A DNA stretch of 64,000 nucleotides from Actinokineospora baliensis (GCF_016907695.1 NZ_JAFBCK010000001.1:3031001-3095000); one strand, 5' to 3'; positions 8,522 to 17,557 are shown, numbered from the stretch's first letter. The notes: generated by a model from the sequence alone, not told the origin. Numbers and translations: made by a program.

Positions 8522-8572
8522 GGCGGTCGGCTCGCCTGCGGCATTGCGACCCGGTCCGTAGTGGTCCGGGGT

Positions 8573-8717
8573 GCTCGATGGGGCGAACTTGTTTTGCGCG
8601 GGGCCCCTGCGCCACCCGTGGCAGGACCGCAAAGCTGGGGCCGAAAAGCATGGCCCTGTCCGCGCACAACGCTACGACTGCCGCCACCCCACGCAAAACA
8701 AGTCCGCCCCATCGAGC
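8573..8717. repeat. long-hairpin element, copy 1
   Basis: The ends are inverted repeats: the 5' arm starts GCTCGATGGGGCGAACTTG and the 3' arm ends AAGTCCGCCCCATCGAGC. The outer arms of about 30 bases pair with only two mismatches. An inner conserved box reads CCGAAAAGCATGGCCCTG. Same family as 8838-8983, 16467-16613 and 53333-53477. Confidence 0.85.
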
Positions 8718-8837
8718 ATTTAGGTGGGCGGCTTCCTGGGGGCGGTGGCGGGGCTGGCTCGGGGGCTGGGTTGGCACCGGCGGCTTCGGGGTCGGCTCGC
8801 CTGCGGCATTGCGCTGGGTCTGTGGTGGGTTGGGTGT

Positions 8838-8983
8838 GCTCGATGGGGCGAACTTGTTTTGCGCGGGGCCCCTGCACCAGCCGTGGCAGGACCGCAAAAG
8901 CCGGGGCCGAAAAGCATGGCCCTGCAGCGAGGCAAGGCTACGACTGCCGCCACCCCACGCAAAACAAGTCCGCCCCATCGAGC
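8838..8983. repeat. long-hairpin element, copy 2
   Basis: Direct duplicate of copy 1, 265 bp downstream, with identical arms. The centre reads GGCAGGACCGCAAAAGCCGG and then CCGAAAAGCATGGCCCTG. The inner stem GCAGG-ACC/GGCCCTGC extends the hairpin. Confidence 0.85.
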
Positions 8984-9253
8984 AGTTGGCACCTCGGCTT
9001 CGTGGGAGCGGTGGTCGGGCTGGCGAGGCTGACTTGGTGGGCCGGGTTGGGTGGGCTGGCTCGGGGGGTGTGCCCGTCCGAGGTGAGGTGTTCAGCTATC
9101 GGACATGTTGGCGGGAATTGACGAGGTGCTTGTCACAGTGGTGAGTGGTTTCCGGGTGGCGGCGGTAGGTGTCATACGGTCGTGGTGGTGGAAGTTCTCC
9201 GCGGCTGATGTGTGGCGATGTGGCCGCACCGGGGCGTAAAGGACATACCGACG

Positions 9254-10714
9254 GTGAGTACGGATGCCGGGGTTGAGCGGGAGAGCGGGTTCTTCGGGCA
9301 GCCGCGGGGGTTGGCGAACCTGTTCGGGACCGAGATGTGGGAGCGCTTCTCCTATTACGGGATGCAGGCGATCCTGCTCTACTACCTGTACTTCTCCGTC
9401 GAAGAGGGCGGGTTGGCCATCGACAAGGCCACCGCTGCGGGGATTGTCGGGGCTTATGGCGGGTCCGTCTATCTAGCGACCATCGCGGGGTCTTGGGTCG
9501 CTGACCGGTTGTTCGGGCCGGAGCGGACCCTCTTCTACAGCGGTGTCCTCATCCTCGCGGGTCACGTCGCGCTGGCGGTGTTGCCTGGGGTGGCTGGTGT
9601 TGCTGCGGGTCTTGTTTGTGTCGCGATCGGGTCTGGGGGGCTCAAGGCGACTGCGACCACCCTTGTGGGTGCTCTTTATGCCGAGGATGACGATCGTCGG
9701 GATGCTGGGTTCTCGATCTTCTACATGGGGATCAACCTCGGCGCCCTCGTTGGGCCGCTGCTGACCGGTCTTCTGCAGACCCGGCTTGGTTTCCACTGGG
9801 GGTTCGGGCTCGCCGCGGTGGGGATGGCGGTGGGGCTGGTCCAGTACACGTTGGGGCGCAAGAACCTGCCCGAGTCCGGCAAGACCGTCCCCAACCCCGT
9901 CGAGGGTGCTGCCAAGGCGCGGGCTCTGGGGATCATCGCGGCGGGGGCTCTGGTGGTCGTCGCGCTGGTGGTGACCGGGGTGGTGGATGCGGACAACCTG
10001 GCCACGATCGTGACCTGGGTGATCGCGGTGGCCGCGGTGGGGTTGTTCGCGGTGCTGCTGCTCAGCCGCCAGGTGGAGCGGGTGGAGCGGCAGCAGGTGC
10101 TGGCGTTCATCCCGATGTTCCTGGTCAGCTTCGGGTTCTGGTCGCTGTTCCAGCAGCAGTTCACCGTGCTGGCGATCTACGCCGAGGAGCGGGTCGACCT
10201 CGACCTGTTCGGCTTCTCGATCCCGCCGTCGTGGTTCAACTCGGTGGAGCCACTGTTCGTGGTGCTGCTGGCGCCGGTGTTCGCCGCGCTGTGGGTCAAG
10301 CTGGGCGACCGGCAACCGTCCACTCCGGTCAAGTTCGCTCTCGGCGTCGGCGCGATGGGGGTGGCCTTCCTGGTGATGGCCCTGCTCGGCTTCACCAAGG
10401 GCGACAAGGTGATCCCGCCGCTGCTGCTGGTGCTCGTCCTGGTCATCTTCGTGCTGGGCGAACTCTGCCTGTCCCCGGTCGGCCTGTCGCTGTCGACGAA
10501 GTTGGCGCCGCGGGCGTACACGGCGCAGATGGTCGCCCTGTTCTACCTGTCGCTCGCGCTCGGCAGTTCCGTCGCGGGTGCGTTGGCCGAGTACTACACA
10601 GAGGACTCCGAGCCGTCGTACTTCGGCATCCTCGGTGCCGTCGCGATCGGGCTGGGTGTCGTCATGGCGGCGTTGACCCCGCTGGTGCGCAGGCTGATGA
10701 ACGGTGTTCGCTAG
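9254..10714 (+). CDS. POT/PTR-family proton-coupled peptide transporter
   Basis: A 486-residue, 12-14 TM transporter importing di- and tripeptides with protons. I place the start at GTG 9254 (VSTDAGVERESG) because AAAGGAC lies about 10 bases upstream; an in-frame GTG exists at 9212. Diagnostic motifs: 'FGTEMWERFSYYGMQAILLYY' (the ExxERFxYY proton-coupling helix 1) and the PTR2 signature 'FSIFYMGINLGALVGPLL'. The first third of the gene uses more T-ended codons than the rest. It has no operon partner and ends in a bidirectional hairpin. Confidence 0.92.
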   Translation: MSTDAGVERESGFFGQPRGLANLFGTEMWERFSYYGMQAILLYYLYFSVEEGGLAIDKATAAGIVGAYGGSVYLATIAGSWVADRLFGPERTLFYSGVLILAGHVALAVLPGVAGVAAGLVCVAIGSGGLKATATTLVGALYAEDDDRRDAGFSIFYMGINLGALVGPLLTGLLQTRLGFHWGFGLAAVGMAVGLVQYTLGRKNLPESGKTVPNPVEGAAKARALGIIAAGALVVVALVVTGVVDADNLATIVTWVIAVAAVGLFAVLLLSRQVERVERQQVLAFIPMFLVSFGFWSLFQQQFTVLAIYAEERVDLDLFGFSIPPSWFNSVEPLFVVLLAPVFAALWVKLGDRQPSTPVKFALGVGAMGVAFLVMALLGFTKGDKVIPPLLLVLVLVIFVLGELCLSPVGLSLSTKLAPRAYTAQMVALFYLSLALGSSVAGALAEYYTEDSEPSYFGILGAVAIGLGVVMAALTPLVRRLMNGVR

Positions 10715-10721
10715 GGGCGGG

Positions 10722-10751
10722 CCCGCCCCCGGTTCAGTGCTCGGGGGCGGG
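10722..10751. terminator. bidirectional hairpin between transporter and epimerase genes
   Basis: A 10-bp perfect stem, CCCGCCCCCG (10722-10731) with CGGGGGCGGG (10742-10751), loop 10. It starts 8 bases after the transporter stop and overlaps the last codons of the convergent epimerase gene. Confidence 0.65.
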
Positions 10752-11180
10752 TTCGACCAGTTCGACCAGGACGCCACCCGCGTCTTTCGGGTGCACGAAG
10801 TTGACCCGGCTGTTCGAGGTGCCGCGCTTCGCCTCGTCGTAGAGCACCCGCATCCCGGCGGCCCGCAACGCGGCGGCGGCGGCGTCCACGTCCGTCACCC
10901 GATAGGCGAGTTGCTGCAGCCCCGGGCCGTTGCGGCCGATGAACTTCGCGATCGTGGACTTCTCGTCCAGCGGCGCGAGCAGCTGGATCGCGGTGCCGGA
11001 GCCGTCGTCACCGGGGGCGCGCAGCATCGCCTCGCGCACGCCCTGCTCGGTGTTGACCTCTTGGTGCACCGCCTCGAGGCCGAAGTGCGAGCGGTAGAAC
11101 GCGATCGCCTCGTCCAGGTCGGCAACCGCGACTCCGACGTGGTCGATCGCGACGACGTGGGTGGAGAGCACTTCGCGCAT
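10734..11180 (-). CDS. mce: methylmalonyl-CoA epimerase
   Basis: A 148-residue glyoxalase/VOC-fold enzyme that interconverts (2R)- and (2S)-methylmalonyl-CoA, linking propionyl-CoA carboxylation to methylmalonyl-CoA mutase. Features: 'AIDHVGVAVADLDEAIAFY' (metal-binding His), 'GTAIQLLAP', 'LQQLAYRVTDVDAA', 'NFVHPKDAGGVLVELVEP' (second His and terminal metal-ligand Glu). The ATG at 11180 is used; the frame extends to 11252 without a better signal. Divergent from the thiolase, and a TACC/GGTA palindrome (11201-11215) sits in their shared promoter. Confidence 0.93.
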   Translation of the reverse strand: MREVLSTHVVAIDHVGVAVADLDEAIAFYRSHFGLEAVHQEVNTEQGVREAMLRAPGDDGSGTAIQLLAPLDEKSTIAKFIGRNGPGLQQLAYRVTDVDAAAAALRAAGMRVLYDEAKRGTSNSRVNFVHPKDAGGVLVELVEPAPEH

Positions 11181-11200
11181 ACCGCGACGATACGCCCGAC

Positions 11201-11215
11201 CTACCGATGGGTAAC
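11201..11215. promoter_or_regulatory. putative operator in the epimerase/thiolase divergent promoter
   Basis: CTACCGATGGGTAAC: half-sites TACC and GGTA separated by 4 bp, 21 bases upstream of the epimerase start and about 100 upstream of the thiolase start. Fits CTACYNNNNRGTAAC. Confidence 0.6.
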
Positions 11216-11313
11216 AACGGGCTGTGCGGCTACTCACACCGAGACGTGGCAAACCGGGTGGCCGCGAGTATGGTCCATGTTAACGCCCGTTCGCATCGCT
11301 TAGGAGACCGCCC

Positions 11314-12501
11314 GTGTCCGGATCCGTCATCGTCGCCGGGGCCCGTACCCCCATCGGTCGCCTGCTCGGCTCGCTCAAGGACTTCACCGGCGCGCAGCTG
11401 GGCGGGGTCGCCATCAAGGCCGCGCTGGAGCGGGCGGGTGTGCGACCGGAACAGGTGCAGTACACGATCATGGGCCAGGTCCTCACCGCGGGCGCGGGCC
11501 AGATCCCGGCGCGCCAAGCCGCCGTGGCCGCGGGCATCCCGATGGACGTCCCGGCGCTGACCATCAACAAGGTCTGCCTCTCCGGCCTCGACGCCATCGC
11601 GCTGGCCGACCAGCTGATCCGCGCTGGCGAGTTCGACATCGTGGTCGCGGGCGGCCAGGAGTCGATGACCCAGGCGCCGCACCTGCTGCCCAAGTCCCGC
11701 TCCGGCTTCAAGTACGGCGACGTCACCCTCGTCGACCACATGGCACACGACGGTCTCTTCTGCGCCTTCGACCAGGTCGCCATGGGCGCCTCCACCGAGA
11801 AGCACAACTCCCGCTACGGCATCAGCCGCGAGGAGCAGGACGCCTTCTCCGCCACCTCGCACCAGCGCGCCGCCTCGGCCATCTCCTCCGGCCGCTTCGC
11901 CGACGAGATCGCGCCGGTGAGCATCCCGCAGCGCAAGGGCGACCCGGTCGTGTTCGACACCGACGAGGGCGTGCGCGCCGACACCACCGCCGAGGGCCTG
12001 GCCAAGCTGCGCCCCGCGTTCGCCCCCGACGGCACCATCACCGCCGGGTCGGCCTCGCAGATCTCCGACGGCGCCGCCGCGGTCGTGGTGATGAGCAAGG
12101 CCAAGGCCGAGGAGCTCGGGCTGAGCTGGATCGCCGAGATCGGCGCGCACGGCGTCGTGGCCGGGCCGGACGCCAGCCTGCACGAGCAGCCGTCCAACGC
12201 GATCAAGGCGGCGCTGGCCAAGCAGGGCATCACCGCGGCCGACCTGGACCTGGTCGAGATCAACGAGGCGTTCGCCGCCGTCGGCGTGGTCTCCACCAAG
12301 CAGTTGGGCGTCGACCCGGAGATCGTCAACGTCAACGGCGGCGCCATCGCCCTGGGTCACCCGATCGGGGCGTCCGGGGCGCGGCTGGTGGTGCACCTGG
12401 CCTACGAGCTCAAGCGCCGCGGCGGCGGGGTCGGCGCGGCCGGTCTGTGCGGCGGCGGTGGCCAGGGCGACGCGCTGATCATCAGCGTCCCCAAGGCCTA
12501 G
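11314..12501 (+). CDS. acetyl-CoA C-acetyltransferase (thiolase)
   Basis: A 395-residue thiolase. The GTG start follows TAGGAGA. All catalytic elements are present: acyl-accepting Cys about residue 88 in '[10 protein letters not shown]', 'NEAFAAVGV', '[17 protein letters not shown]' (His) and the C-terminal 'CGGGGQGDA' (second Cys). It condenses or cleaves acetoacetyl-CoA or longer 3-ketoacyl-CoA; chain-length specificity is not readable. The order epimerase-thiolase-meaB is conserved in actinobacteria (from memory, the fadA4 region of M. tuberculosis and the SCO5398-5400 region of S. coelicolor). Confidence 0.95.
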   Translation: MSGSVIVAGARTPIGRLLGSLKDFTGAQLGGVAIKAALERAGVRPEQVQYTIMGQVLTAGAGQIPARQAAVAAGIPMDVPALTINKVCLSGLDAIALADQLIRAGEFDIVVAGGQESMTQAPHLLPKSRSGFKYGDVTLVDHMAHDGLFCAFDQVAMGASTEKHNSRYGISREEQDAFSATSHQRAASAISSGRFADEIAPVSIPQRKGDPVVFDTDEGVRADTTAEGLAKLRPAFAPDGTITAGSASQISDGAAAVVVMSKAKAEELGLSWIAEIGAHGVVAGPDASLHEQPSNAIKAALAKQGITAADLDLVEINEAFAAVGVVSTKQLGVDPEIVNVNGGAIALGHPIGASGARLVVHLAYELKRRGGGVGAAGLCGGGGQGDALIISVPKA

Positions 12502-12504
12502 CCC

Positions 12505-13470
12505 TTGGTCAGGGACCTCTCGGTACCCGAGCTCGTCGACCGCGCGCGGCAACGCCAGCCGCGCGCGGTCGCCCGCTTGATCTCCCTGGTGGAGGACGCC
12601 AGTCCCCGGCTGCGCGAGGTCGCCGAGGCGCTCACCCCGCACACCGGCCGCGCGCGCGTCATCGGCCTCACCGGTGCGCCCGGGGTCGGCAAGTCCACCA
12701 CCACCTCCGCCCTGGTGTCGGCCTACCGCGCCCAGGGCCAGCGCGTCGGCGTGCTGGCGGTGGACCCGTCGTCGCCGTTCTCCGGTGGCGCGCTGCTCGG
12801 CGACCGGGTCCGGATGGGCGAGCACGCGGGCGACCAGGACGTCTTCATCCGGTCCATGGCCACCCGGGGCCACCTCGGCGGCCTCGCCTGGGCCACCCCG
12901 CAGGCCCTGCGCGTGCTCGACGCCGCGGGCTTCGACGTCGTGCTCGTCGAGACGGTCGGGGTTGGACAGTCCGAAGTGGACGTGATCAAGCTCGCCGACT
13001 GCGCCGTGGTGCTGCTGGCGCCGGGCATGGGCGACGGCATCCAGGCGGCCAAGGCGGGCATCCTGGAGATCGCCGACGTGTTCGCCGTCAACAAGGCCGA
13101 CCGCGACGGCGCCGACGCCACCGTGCGCGAGCTCAAGCACGCGATCTCGTTGGGGCGCAGGGAGATCCGCGGCCCGAGCTGGCGCCAACCGGTGGTGAAG
13201 ACCATCGCCTCGGTGGCCGAGGGCATCGACGACCTGGTGACCGGGATCGCCGAACACCGCGCCTGGGCCGAGGACCACGGCGAGTTCGCCGCCCGCAGGC
13301 TCGCCAGGGCCCGAGCCGAGGTGGAGTCCATTGCGGTGCGCGAGGTTCGGTCCCGTTTCGGCGAAATGCGCTCAGATGTCCTCGACCGGCTCGCCGAGGC
13401 CGTGCGGTCCGGGGCGCTCGACCCCTACCGCGCCGCCGACGACCTGATCGCCTCGATCGTCGACAGGTAG
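12505..13470 (+). CDS. meaB: methylmalonyl-CoA mutase-associated GTPase MeaB
   Basis: A 321-residue P-loop G3E GTPase that loads and protects the B12 cofactor of methylmalonyl-CoA or related mutases. The start is a TTG at 12505, 3 bases after the thiolase stop, implying translational coupling. Motifs: Walker A 'LTGAPGVGKSTTTSAL', 'VLAVDPSSPFSGGALLGDRVRM', switch 'DVFIRSMATRGHLGGL', 'VLVETVGVGQSEVDV' and the base-specificity 'VNKAD'. No mutase gene is in the window. The paired epimerase and ccr show the pathway it serves. Confidence 0.93.
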   Translation: MVRDLSVPELVDRARQRQPRAVARLISLVEDASPRLREVAEALTPHTGRARVIGLTGAPGVGKSTTTSALVSAYRAQGQRVGVLAVDPSSPFSGGALLGDRVRMGEHAGDQDVFIRSMATRGHLGGLAWATPQALRVLDAAGFDVVLVETVGVGQSEVDVIKLADCAVVLLAPGMGDGIQAAKAGILEIADVFAVNKADRDGADATVRELKHAISLGRREIRGPSWRQPVVKTIASVAEGIDDLVTGIAEHRAWAEDHGEFAARRLARARAEVESIAVREVRSRFGEMRSDVLDRLAEAVRSGALDPYRAADDLIASIVDR

Positions 13471-13505
13471 TCGTCCTGGTCGCGTCCACGCGCTAGGTTC
13501 GCGGC

Positions 13506-14420
13506 ATGACCAGCACTGGCGCCGACGCGATCGCCGTCGACGACATCCACAAGTCCTACGGCGACCTGCGCGCTGTGGACGGTGTGTCGTTCACCGTCGG
13601 CCACGGCGAGTTCTTCGGCATCCTCGGCCCCAACGGCGCGGGCAAGACCACCGCGCTGGAGATCATCGAGGGCCTGCGCGAACCGGACCGCGGTTCGGTC
13701 CGGCTGCTCGGCCTCGACCCGTTCCCGCGCAAGGTCGACCTGCTGCCGCGCATCGGCGTGCAGCTGCAGGCATCGGCGTTCTTCGACAAGCTCACCGCCC
13801 GCGAACAGCTGGAGACCTTCGCCGCGCTCTACGGCGTCGGCGCTGCCAGGGCCGCCGAGGTGCTGGAGCTCGTCGGCCTGACCGACAAGGCCGACACCCG
13901 CGAGGACAAGCTCTCCGGCGGGCAGCGGCAGCGGCTGTCCATCGCCTGCGCCCTGGTGCACGACCCGGACATCGTCTTCCTCGACGAACCGACCGCCGCG
14001 CTGGACCCGCAGGCGCGGCGCAACCTCTGGGACGTGCTGCGGGCCATCCAGCAGCGCGGCAAGACGATCGTCTACACCACGCACTACCTCGACGAGGCGG
14101 AGATCCTCTGCGACCGGGTGGCGATCATGGACCGCGGCCGGGTGCTGGCCATGGACACCCCGGCCGCGCTGGTGCGCGGCCTCGACGCGCCCACCAGGAT
14201 CATCCTCGAGCGCGGTGTGCTCAGCGCCGAGGCCGCGGGCGCGCTGCCCGGTGCCGACGAGGCCGCCGAGGACGAGCAGTCGCTCACCATCACCACCCGC
14301 ACCCCGGCGCCGCTGCTGACCGCCCTCGCCGAGCGCGGCGCCCTCGACGGGCTGCAGGTGCGCACCGCCACCCTGGAGGACGTCTTCCTCCACCTCACCG
14401 GACGGGAGTACCGCGCGTGA
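13506..14420 (+). CDS. ABC transporter ATP-binding protein (DrrA-type exporter)
   Basis: A 304-residue ATPase: Walker A 'GPNGAGKTT', Q-loop 'IGVQLQASAFF', signature 'LSGGQRQRLS', Walker B 'DIVFLDEPTAALD', switch His 'YTTHYLDEAE', then the roughly 80-residue C-terminal extension typical of DrrA/NatA-like ABC-2 ATPases. It pairs with the permease that overlaps its stop by 4 bases. The exporter's cargo is unknown. Confidence 0.92.
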   Translation: MTSTGADAIAVDDIHKSYGDLRAVDGVSFTVGHGEFFGILGPNGAGKTTALEIIEGLREPDRGSVRLLGLDPFPRKVDLLPRIGVQLQASAFFDKLTAREQLETFAALYGVGAARAAEVLELVGLTDKADTREDKLSGGQRQRLSIACALVHDPDIVFLDEPTAALDPQARRNLWDVLRAIQQRGKTIVYTTHYLDEAEILCDRVAIMDRGRVLAMDTPAALVRGLDAPTRIILERGVLSAEAAGALPGADEAAEDEQSLTITTRTPAPLLTALAERGALDGLQVRTATLEDVFLHLTGREYRA

Positions 14421-15466
14421 ACGGCGCCTTCAAGAGCTTGTCGGTCGCGATGGTCAAGGGCTTCCTGCGCGACAAGACCACGCTGTTCTTCGCGTTCCTG
14501 TTCCCGCTGATGTTCCTGGTCATCTTCGGCCTGCTGTTCCGCGACGCGGGCAACGAGAAGATCAAGATCGGTGCGGTCGGCGACGGGCCGGTGCTCGTCG
14601 CGCTCGAGCGCACCGGCGCGGTGGAGTTGGAGCGCTTCGACACCATCGACGCGGGCGTGGCCAAGGTCCGCGACGGCGACCTGCCCGGAGTGGTCCAGGC
14701 CACCGGGGACGAGGTCGTGCTCCGCTTCGCCGCCAGCGACCAGGCCCAGGCGGGCACCGTGCAGGGGCTGGTGGCGGGCGTCACCCAGCAGCTCAACGTC
14801 TCCGCGAGCGGGTCCCCGCCCAAGTACGACTTCCGCGTCGAGCAGGTCGAGGACGCCTCGCTGCAGCCCATCCAGTACCTGACACCGGGCATCCTGAGCT
14901 GGGGCATCGCGGTCACCGCCGTCTTCGGCGCGGCGATCACCCTGGTCAACTGGCGGCGCAAGCAGGTGCTGCGCAGGCTGCGGCTGGCCCCGATCGGCGT
15001 CACGCCCATCCTCACCTCGCGCGTGGTGGTGACCATCGGGGTCGCGCTGGTGCAGGCGCTGCTGTTCGTCGGGGTCGCGCTGCTGCCGGTGTTCGGGCTC
15101 ACGCTCTCGGGCACCTGGTGGCTGTCGATCCCGGTGTTCCTCTCCGGGGTCCTGGCGTTCTTCACCATCGGCATGCTGGTCGGCGCGTTCTGCAAGACCG
15201 AGGAGGCGGCCACCGGCGCGGCCAACATCGTGGTGCTGCCGATGGCCTTCCTGTCCGGCACGTTCTTCCCGATCGACCGGGCCCCCGACTGGCTGCAGAC
15301 CGTGTCGAAGGTGTTCCCGCTGCGGCACATGAACGACGGGATGATGGACTTCCTGGTGCGCGGCAAGGGACCCGAGGCGCTGCTGCTGCCCTGCGGCGTC
15401 CTGCTCGGCTTCACCCTCGTCGTGGCGTTCATCGCCTCCCGCGTCTTCACCTGGGAGGACAGCTAA
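14417..15466 (+). CDS. ABC-2 type permease
   Basis: A 349-residue membrane partner of the preceding ATPase, starting at a GTG that overlaps its stop (GTGA). An N-terminal TM ('TTLFFAFLFPLMFLVIFGLLF') precedes an extracytoplasmic domain of about 130 residues, then five more helices. 'GAANIVVLPMAFLSGTFFPID' is the ABC-2 membrane signature. Likely exports a drug, lipid or natural product. The gene ends tail-to-tail (4-bp overlap) with the VOC protein gene. Confidence 0.9.
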   Translation: MNGAFKSLSVAMVKGFLRDKTTLFFAFLFPLMFLVIFGLLFRDAGNEKIKIGAVGDGPVLVALERTGAVELERFDTIDAGVAKVRDGDLPGVVQATGDEVVLRFAASDQAQAGTVQGLVAGVTQQLNVSASGSPPKYDFRVEQVEDASLQPIQYLTPGILSWGIAVTAVFGAAITLVNWRRKQVLRRLRLAPIGVTPILTSRVVVTIGVALVQALLFVGVALLPVFGLTLSGTWWLSIPVFLSGVLAFFTIGMLVGAFCKTEEAATGAANIVVLPMAFLSGTFFPIDRAPDWLQTVSKVFPLRHMNDGMMDFLVRGKGPEALLLPCGVLLGFTLVVAFIASRVFTWEDS

Positions 15467-15849
15467 TCCAGGCAGAACTCGTTGCCCTCGATGTCGCGCA
15501 TCGGGATGCACGACTCGTTCTCGTCGTCGGCGAGCAGCAGACCGACCTGCACGGCACCGAGGGCGACGAGCCTGGCGCACTCGGCCTCAAGGGCGGCGAG
15601 GCGTTCGTCACCCCTGAGCCCGGTGCCGACGCGGACGTCGAGGTGCACCCGGTTCTTGGCGACCTTGCCCTCGGGGACGCGCTGGAAGTACAGCCGTGGA
15701 CCGGATCCCGCCGGGTCGACCGCGGCGGCCCAGGTGGCGGACCCACCCGGCGGCGGCACGACGTAGCCGAGGACCTCGCACCAGAACCGGGCGAGGCGCT
15801 CGGGTTCCGCGCAGTCGAAGGTGACCTGGACCTGCTTGACCGATGCCAT
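15463..15849 (-). CDS. VOC/glyoxalase-like domain protein
   Basis: A 128-residue single-domain protein of the 'glyoxalase-like' group common in actinomycetes: 'QVTFDCAEPERLARFWCEVLGY', 'LYFQRVPEGKVAKNRVHLDV' and C-terminal 'PMRDIEGNEFCLD', where the final E/D could be a metal ligand. Starts at ATG 15849 (MASVKQVQV). Substrate unknown. Convergent and overlapping with the ABC permease. Confidence 0.85.
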   Translation of the reverse strand: MASVKQVQVTFDCAEPERLARFWCEVLGYVVPPPGGSATWAAAVDPAGSGPRLYFQRVPEGKVAKNRVHLDVRVGTGLRGDERLAALEAECARLVALGAVQVGLLLADDENESCIPMRDIEGNEFCLD

Positions 15850-15981
15850 TGAGCCACCGTAACGCCGCTCACACCCGCCCGGCCACGGTGTTTCGCCGGG
15901 GCGTTACGGGGGTGTGGTCGACTCCACTGGGCGCATCCCCCTCGCGCGTGGTGAGCCCGCTCACGCTCCACACTGGAGCCC

Positions 15982-16329
15982 ATGTACACGCCAGCTGGTC
16001 GTTTCCGCGTCGTCGCGCTCGCCGAGGCCGTCTCCTGGATCGGTCTGCTCGTCGGCATGGTCATCAAGTACGGCACCGACCTCGGCGACTTCGGGGTCAA
16101 GGTCTTCGGCCCGGTGCACGGCGCCGTCTTCGTCGCCTACCTCGTGGTGACCGCGGTCACCGCCAGGCAGCTGCGCTGGAGCCGGTGGACCGCGTTCTGG
16201 GCCCTGGTCGCCAGCGTCCCTCCATTCGGGACACTGCTGTTCGAGCGCTGGGCCCTGCGCACCGGCAAGCTCGACAACCGCGCGGTACCCGCCGGGATCC
16301 GGCTCGCACTGCGCCCGCAAGCCGCCTAG
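15982..16329 (+). CDS. DUF3817 integral membrane protein
   Basis: A 115-residue protein with three predicted TM helices. It begins MYTPAGRFRVVALAEAVSW and contains 'FGPVHGAVFVAYLVV' and 'ALVASVPPFGTLLFERWA', the conserved features of the small DUF3817 family. Function unknown. Monocistronic, followed by a hairpin terminator. Confidence 0.85.
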   Translation: MYTPAGRFRVVALAEAVSWIGLLVGMVIKYGTDLGDFGVKVFGPVHGAVFVAYLVVTAVTARQLRWSRWTAFWALVASVPPFGTLLFERWALRTGKLDNRAVPAGIRLALRPQAA

Positions 16330-16370
16330 TAAATCGCGACCGGTCGGCGTGGCCCGGTTGCCCTGAACCA

Positions 16371-16402
16371 ACGATGCCCCTGGTGGAAGCCGGGGGCATC
16401 GT
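16371..16402 (+). terminator. hairpin terminator after the DUF3817 gene
   Basis: A 10-bp perfect stem, ACGATGCCCC (16371-16380) with GGGGCATCGT (16393-16402), loop 12, 41 bases past the stop. Confidence 0.65.
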
Positions 16403-16466
16403 CATGTGCTGGGGCTACTGCTCGATGAGCGTCGCGCCAGCGCGCTGTTCTTCCGCTGGGCTTGCC

Positions 16467-16613
16467 GCTCGATGGGGCGAACTTCCTTTGCGCGGGGCCC
16501 CTACAACGCCCGTGCTGGGCCTCACAAGCTGGGGGCCAAAGGGACGGCCCAGCCAGCAGCCGCGAGGCTACGGGCGTTGTCCCCCCGCGCAAAGGAAGTC
16601 CGCCCCATCGAGC
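16467..16613. repeat. long-hairpin element, copy 3 (compensated arms)
   Basis: Same ends as copies 1 and 2 (starts GCTCGATGGGGCGAACTT, ends CCGCCCCATCGAGC), but the arm core is CTTCCTTTGCGCGG paired with CCGCGCAAAGGAAG instead of the CTTGTTTTG version. The inner arms ACAACGCCCGT and ACGGGCGTTGT pair perfectly, as do GCTGGGCC and GGCCCAGC. It lies between two convergent genes. Confidence 0.85.
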
Positions 16614-16668
16614 CGCGGTTCTCCAGGCGAGCTTCAGTGTGGCGAGGGTCTCAGCGTGCGGCTTGTTC

Positions 16669-17172
16669 TCAGTCCGTGAAATCGCCGGTGGCTCGGCGGA
16701 CTTTGGCCAGCAGGTCGGTCAGCTGGGTGGTTTGCCGTTCGGTCAGGCCGCGGAGGCCGAAGTCGACCTCGGTCACCGCCACCGTGGCTTCTTCTCGGCG
16801 TTGCCTGCCCGCGTCGGTGATCTCGGCCAGGGTGGTGCGCCGGTCCGTCGGGTGCGGGGTGCGGCGGACCAGGCCGTCGGCTTCCAGGCGGTCGACGATG
16901 TTGGTGACGCTGGTGGGGTGCAGCTGCAGGCGCTCGCCCATGACGCGCATCGGCAGGCTGCCGCGTTTGGCGAAGGTCAGCAGCACCAGCGCCTCGTAGC
17001 GGGCGAAGGTCAGCCCGTGCGGCTTGAGCGCGGCGTCCACCGCGGACTGCAGGATCTGCTGGACCCGCATGACGCTGGTCACCGCGGCCATGGTGGTGGA
17101 ATCGCCGATCCGCTCCCCCCACAGCTGCGCCGCGCGGGCGATCGGGTCGAAGGGCAACGAGCGCGGCCTCAT
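16669..17172 (-). CDS. MarR-family transcriptional regulator
   Basis: A 167-residue winged-helix regulator starting at ATG 17172 (MRPRSLPFDPIARA). The DNA-binding region is 'FARYEALVLLTFAKRGSLPMRVMGERLQLHPTSVTNIVDRLEADGLVRR' with the wing 'PTDRRTTLAEITDAG', the canonical MarR pattern. It is divergent from the thiamine-binding-like gene with 72 bp between, where CTACCAGTGGGTTC (17184-17197) is an imperfect palindrome that could be its own operator. Ligand unknown. Confidence 0.92.
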   Translation of the reverse strand: MRPRSLPFDPIARAAQLWGERIGDSTTMAAVTSVMRVQQILQSAVDAALKPHGLTFARYEALVLLTFAKRGSLPMRVMGERLQLHPTSVTNIVDRLEADGLVRRTPHPTDRRTTLAEITDAGRQRREEATVAVTEVDFGLRGLTERQTTQLTDLLAKVRRATGDFTD

Positions 17173-17244
17173 GGTCGTTGAAGCTACCAGTGGGTTCACC
17201 CGGGCCGCCCGGATAGTGTGCGCGGGGACCACCAAGGAGGCGCC

Positions 17245-17544
17245 ATGCTCGTCGCGTTCAGCGTCAGCCCGCTCGGCGGGGAGTCCGAGGCGGTCGGCCC
17301 CGCCGTCGCCGCCGCGGTGCGGGTGGTCCGCGAGTCGGGCCTGCCGCACCAGCTCACCGCGATGTACACGATCGTCGAGGGGGAGTGGGACGAGGTGCTG
17401 GCCGTGGTCAAGCGGGCCACCGACGTGCTGCTCGCCGACTACCCGCGGGTGAGCCTGGTGCTCAAGGCCGACATCCGCCCCGGGCACACCGGTCAGCTCG
17501 CCGCGAAGGTCGAGCGGGTCGAGCAGTACCTGGCCGAGCACTAG
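17245..17544 (+). CDS. MTH1187/YkoF-type thiamine-binding-like protein
   Basis: A 99-residue ferredoxin-like-fold protein beginning MLVAFSVSPLGG after AAGGAGG. 'GLPHQLTAMYTIVEGEWDEVLAVVKRA' and 'RVSLVLKADIRPGHTGQLAAKVERVEQYL' match the MTH1187/DUF77 family, which binds thiamine or similar heterocycles as a tetramer. Its role is uncertain. The next gene starts 13 bases downstream, so they likely form an operon. Confidence 0.88.
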   Translation: MLVAFSVSPLGGESEAVGPAVAAAVRVVRESGLPHQLTAMYTIVEGEWDEVLAVVKRATDVLLADYPRVSLVLKADIRPGHTGQLAAKVERVEQYLAEH

Positions 17545-17557
17545 AACTGGGAGAGCC

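Larger units (their letters stand above)
8522..9253. other. 732-bp intergenic region built from repeats
   Basis: No gene is supported. The region holds two copies of a long-hairpin element (8573-8717 and 8838-8983). Each is preceded by a conserved lead-in, GGCTCGCCTGCGGCATTGCG (about 8529 and 8801), and followed by G-rich low-complexity sequence (GGCTGG/CGGGGG units). The open frames seen here are translations of the repeat and recur at its other copies. The last 130 bases precede the POT transporter and may hold its promoter. Confidence 0.7.

Noticed and set aside
9254..10714. Start of the peptide transporter at 9212
   Set aside because: The RBS (AAAGGAC) and the conserved N-terminus fit GTG 9254 better; the extra residues are not typical of the family.
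11230..13278. Long minus-strand frames over thiolase and meaB
   Set aside because: Antisense shadows of strongly coding genes; arginine/glycine/leucine-rich with no motif.
17184..17197. Member of the acyl-CoA operator set (CTACCAGTGGGTTC)
   Set aside because: The second half-site is GGTT, not GGTA, and the neighbours are a MarR gene and a thiamine-binding-like gene. It is more likely a MarR operator.
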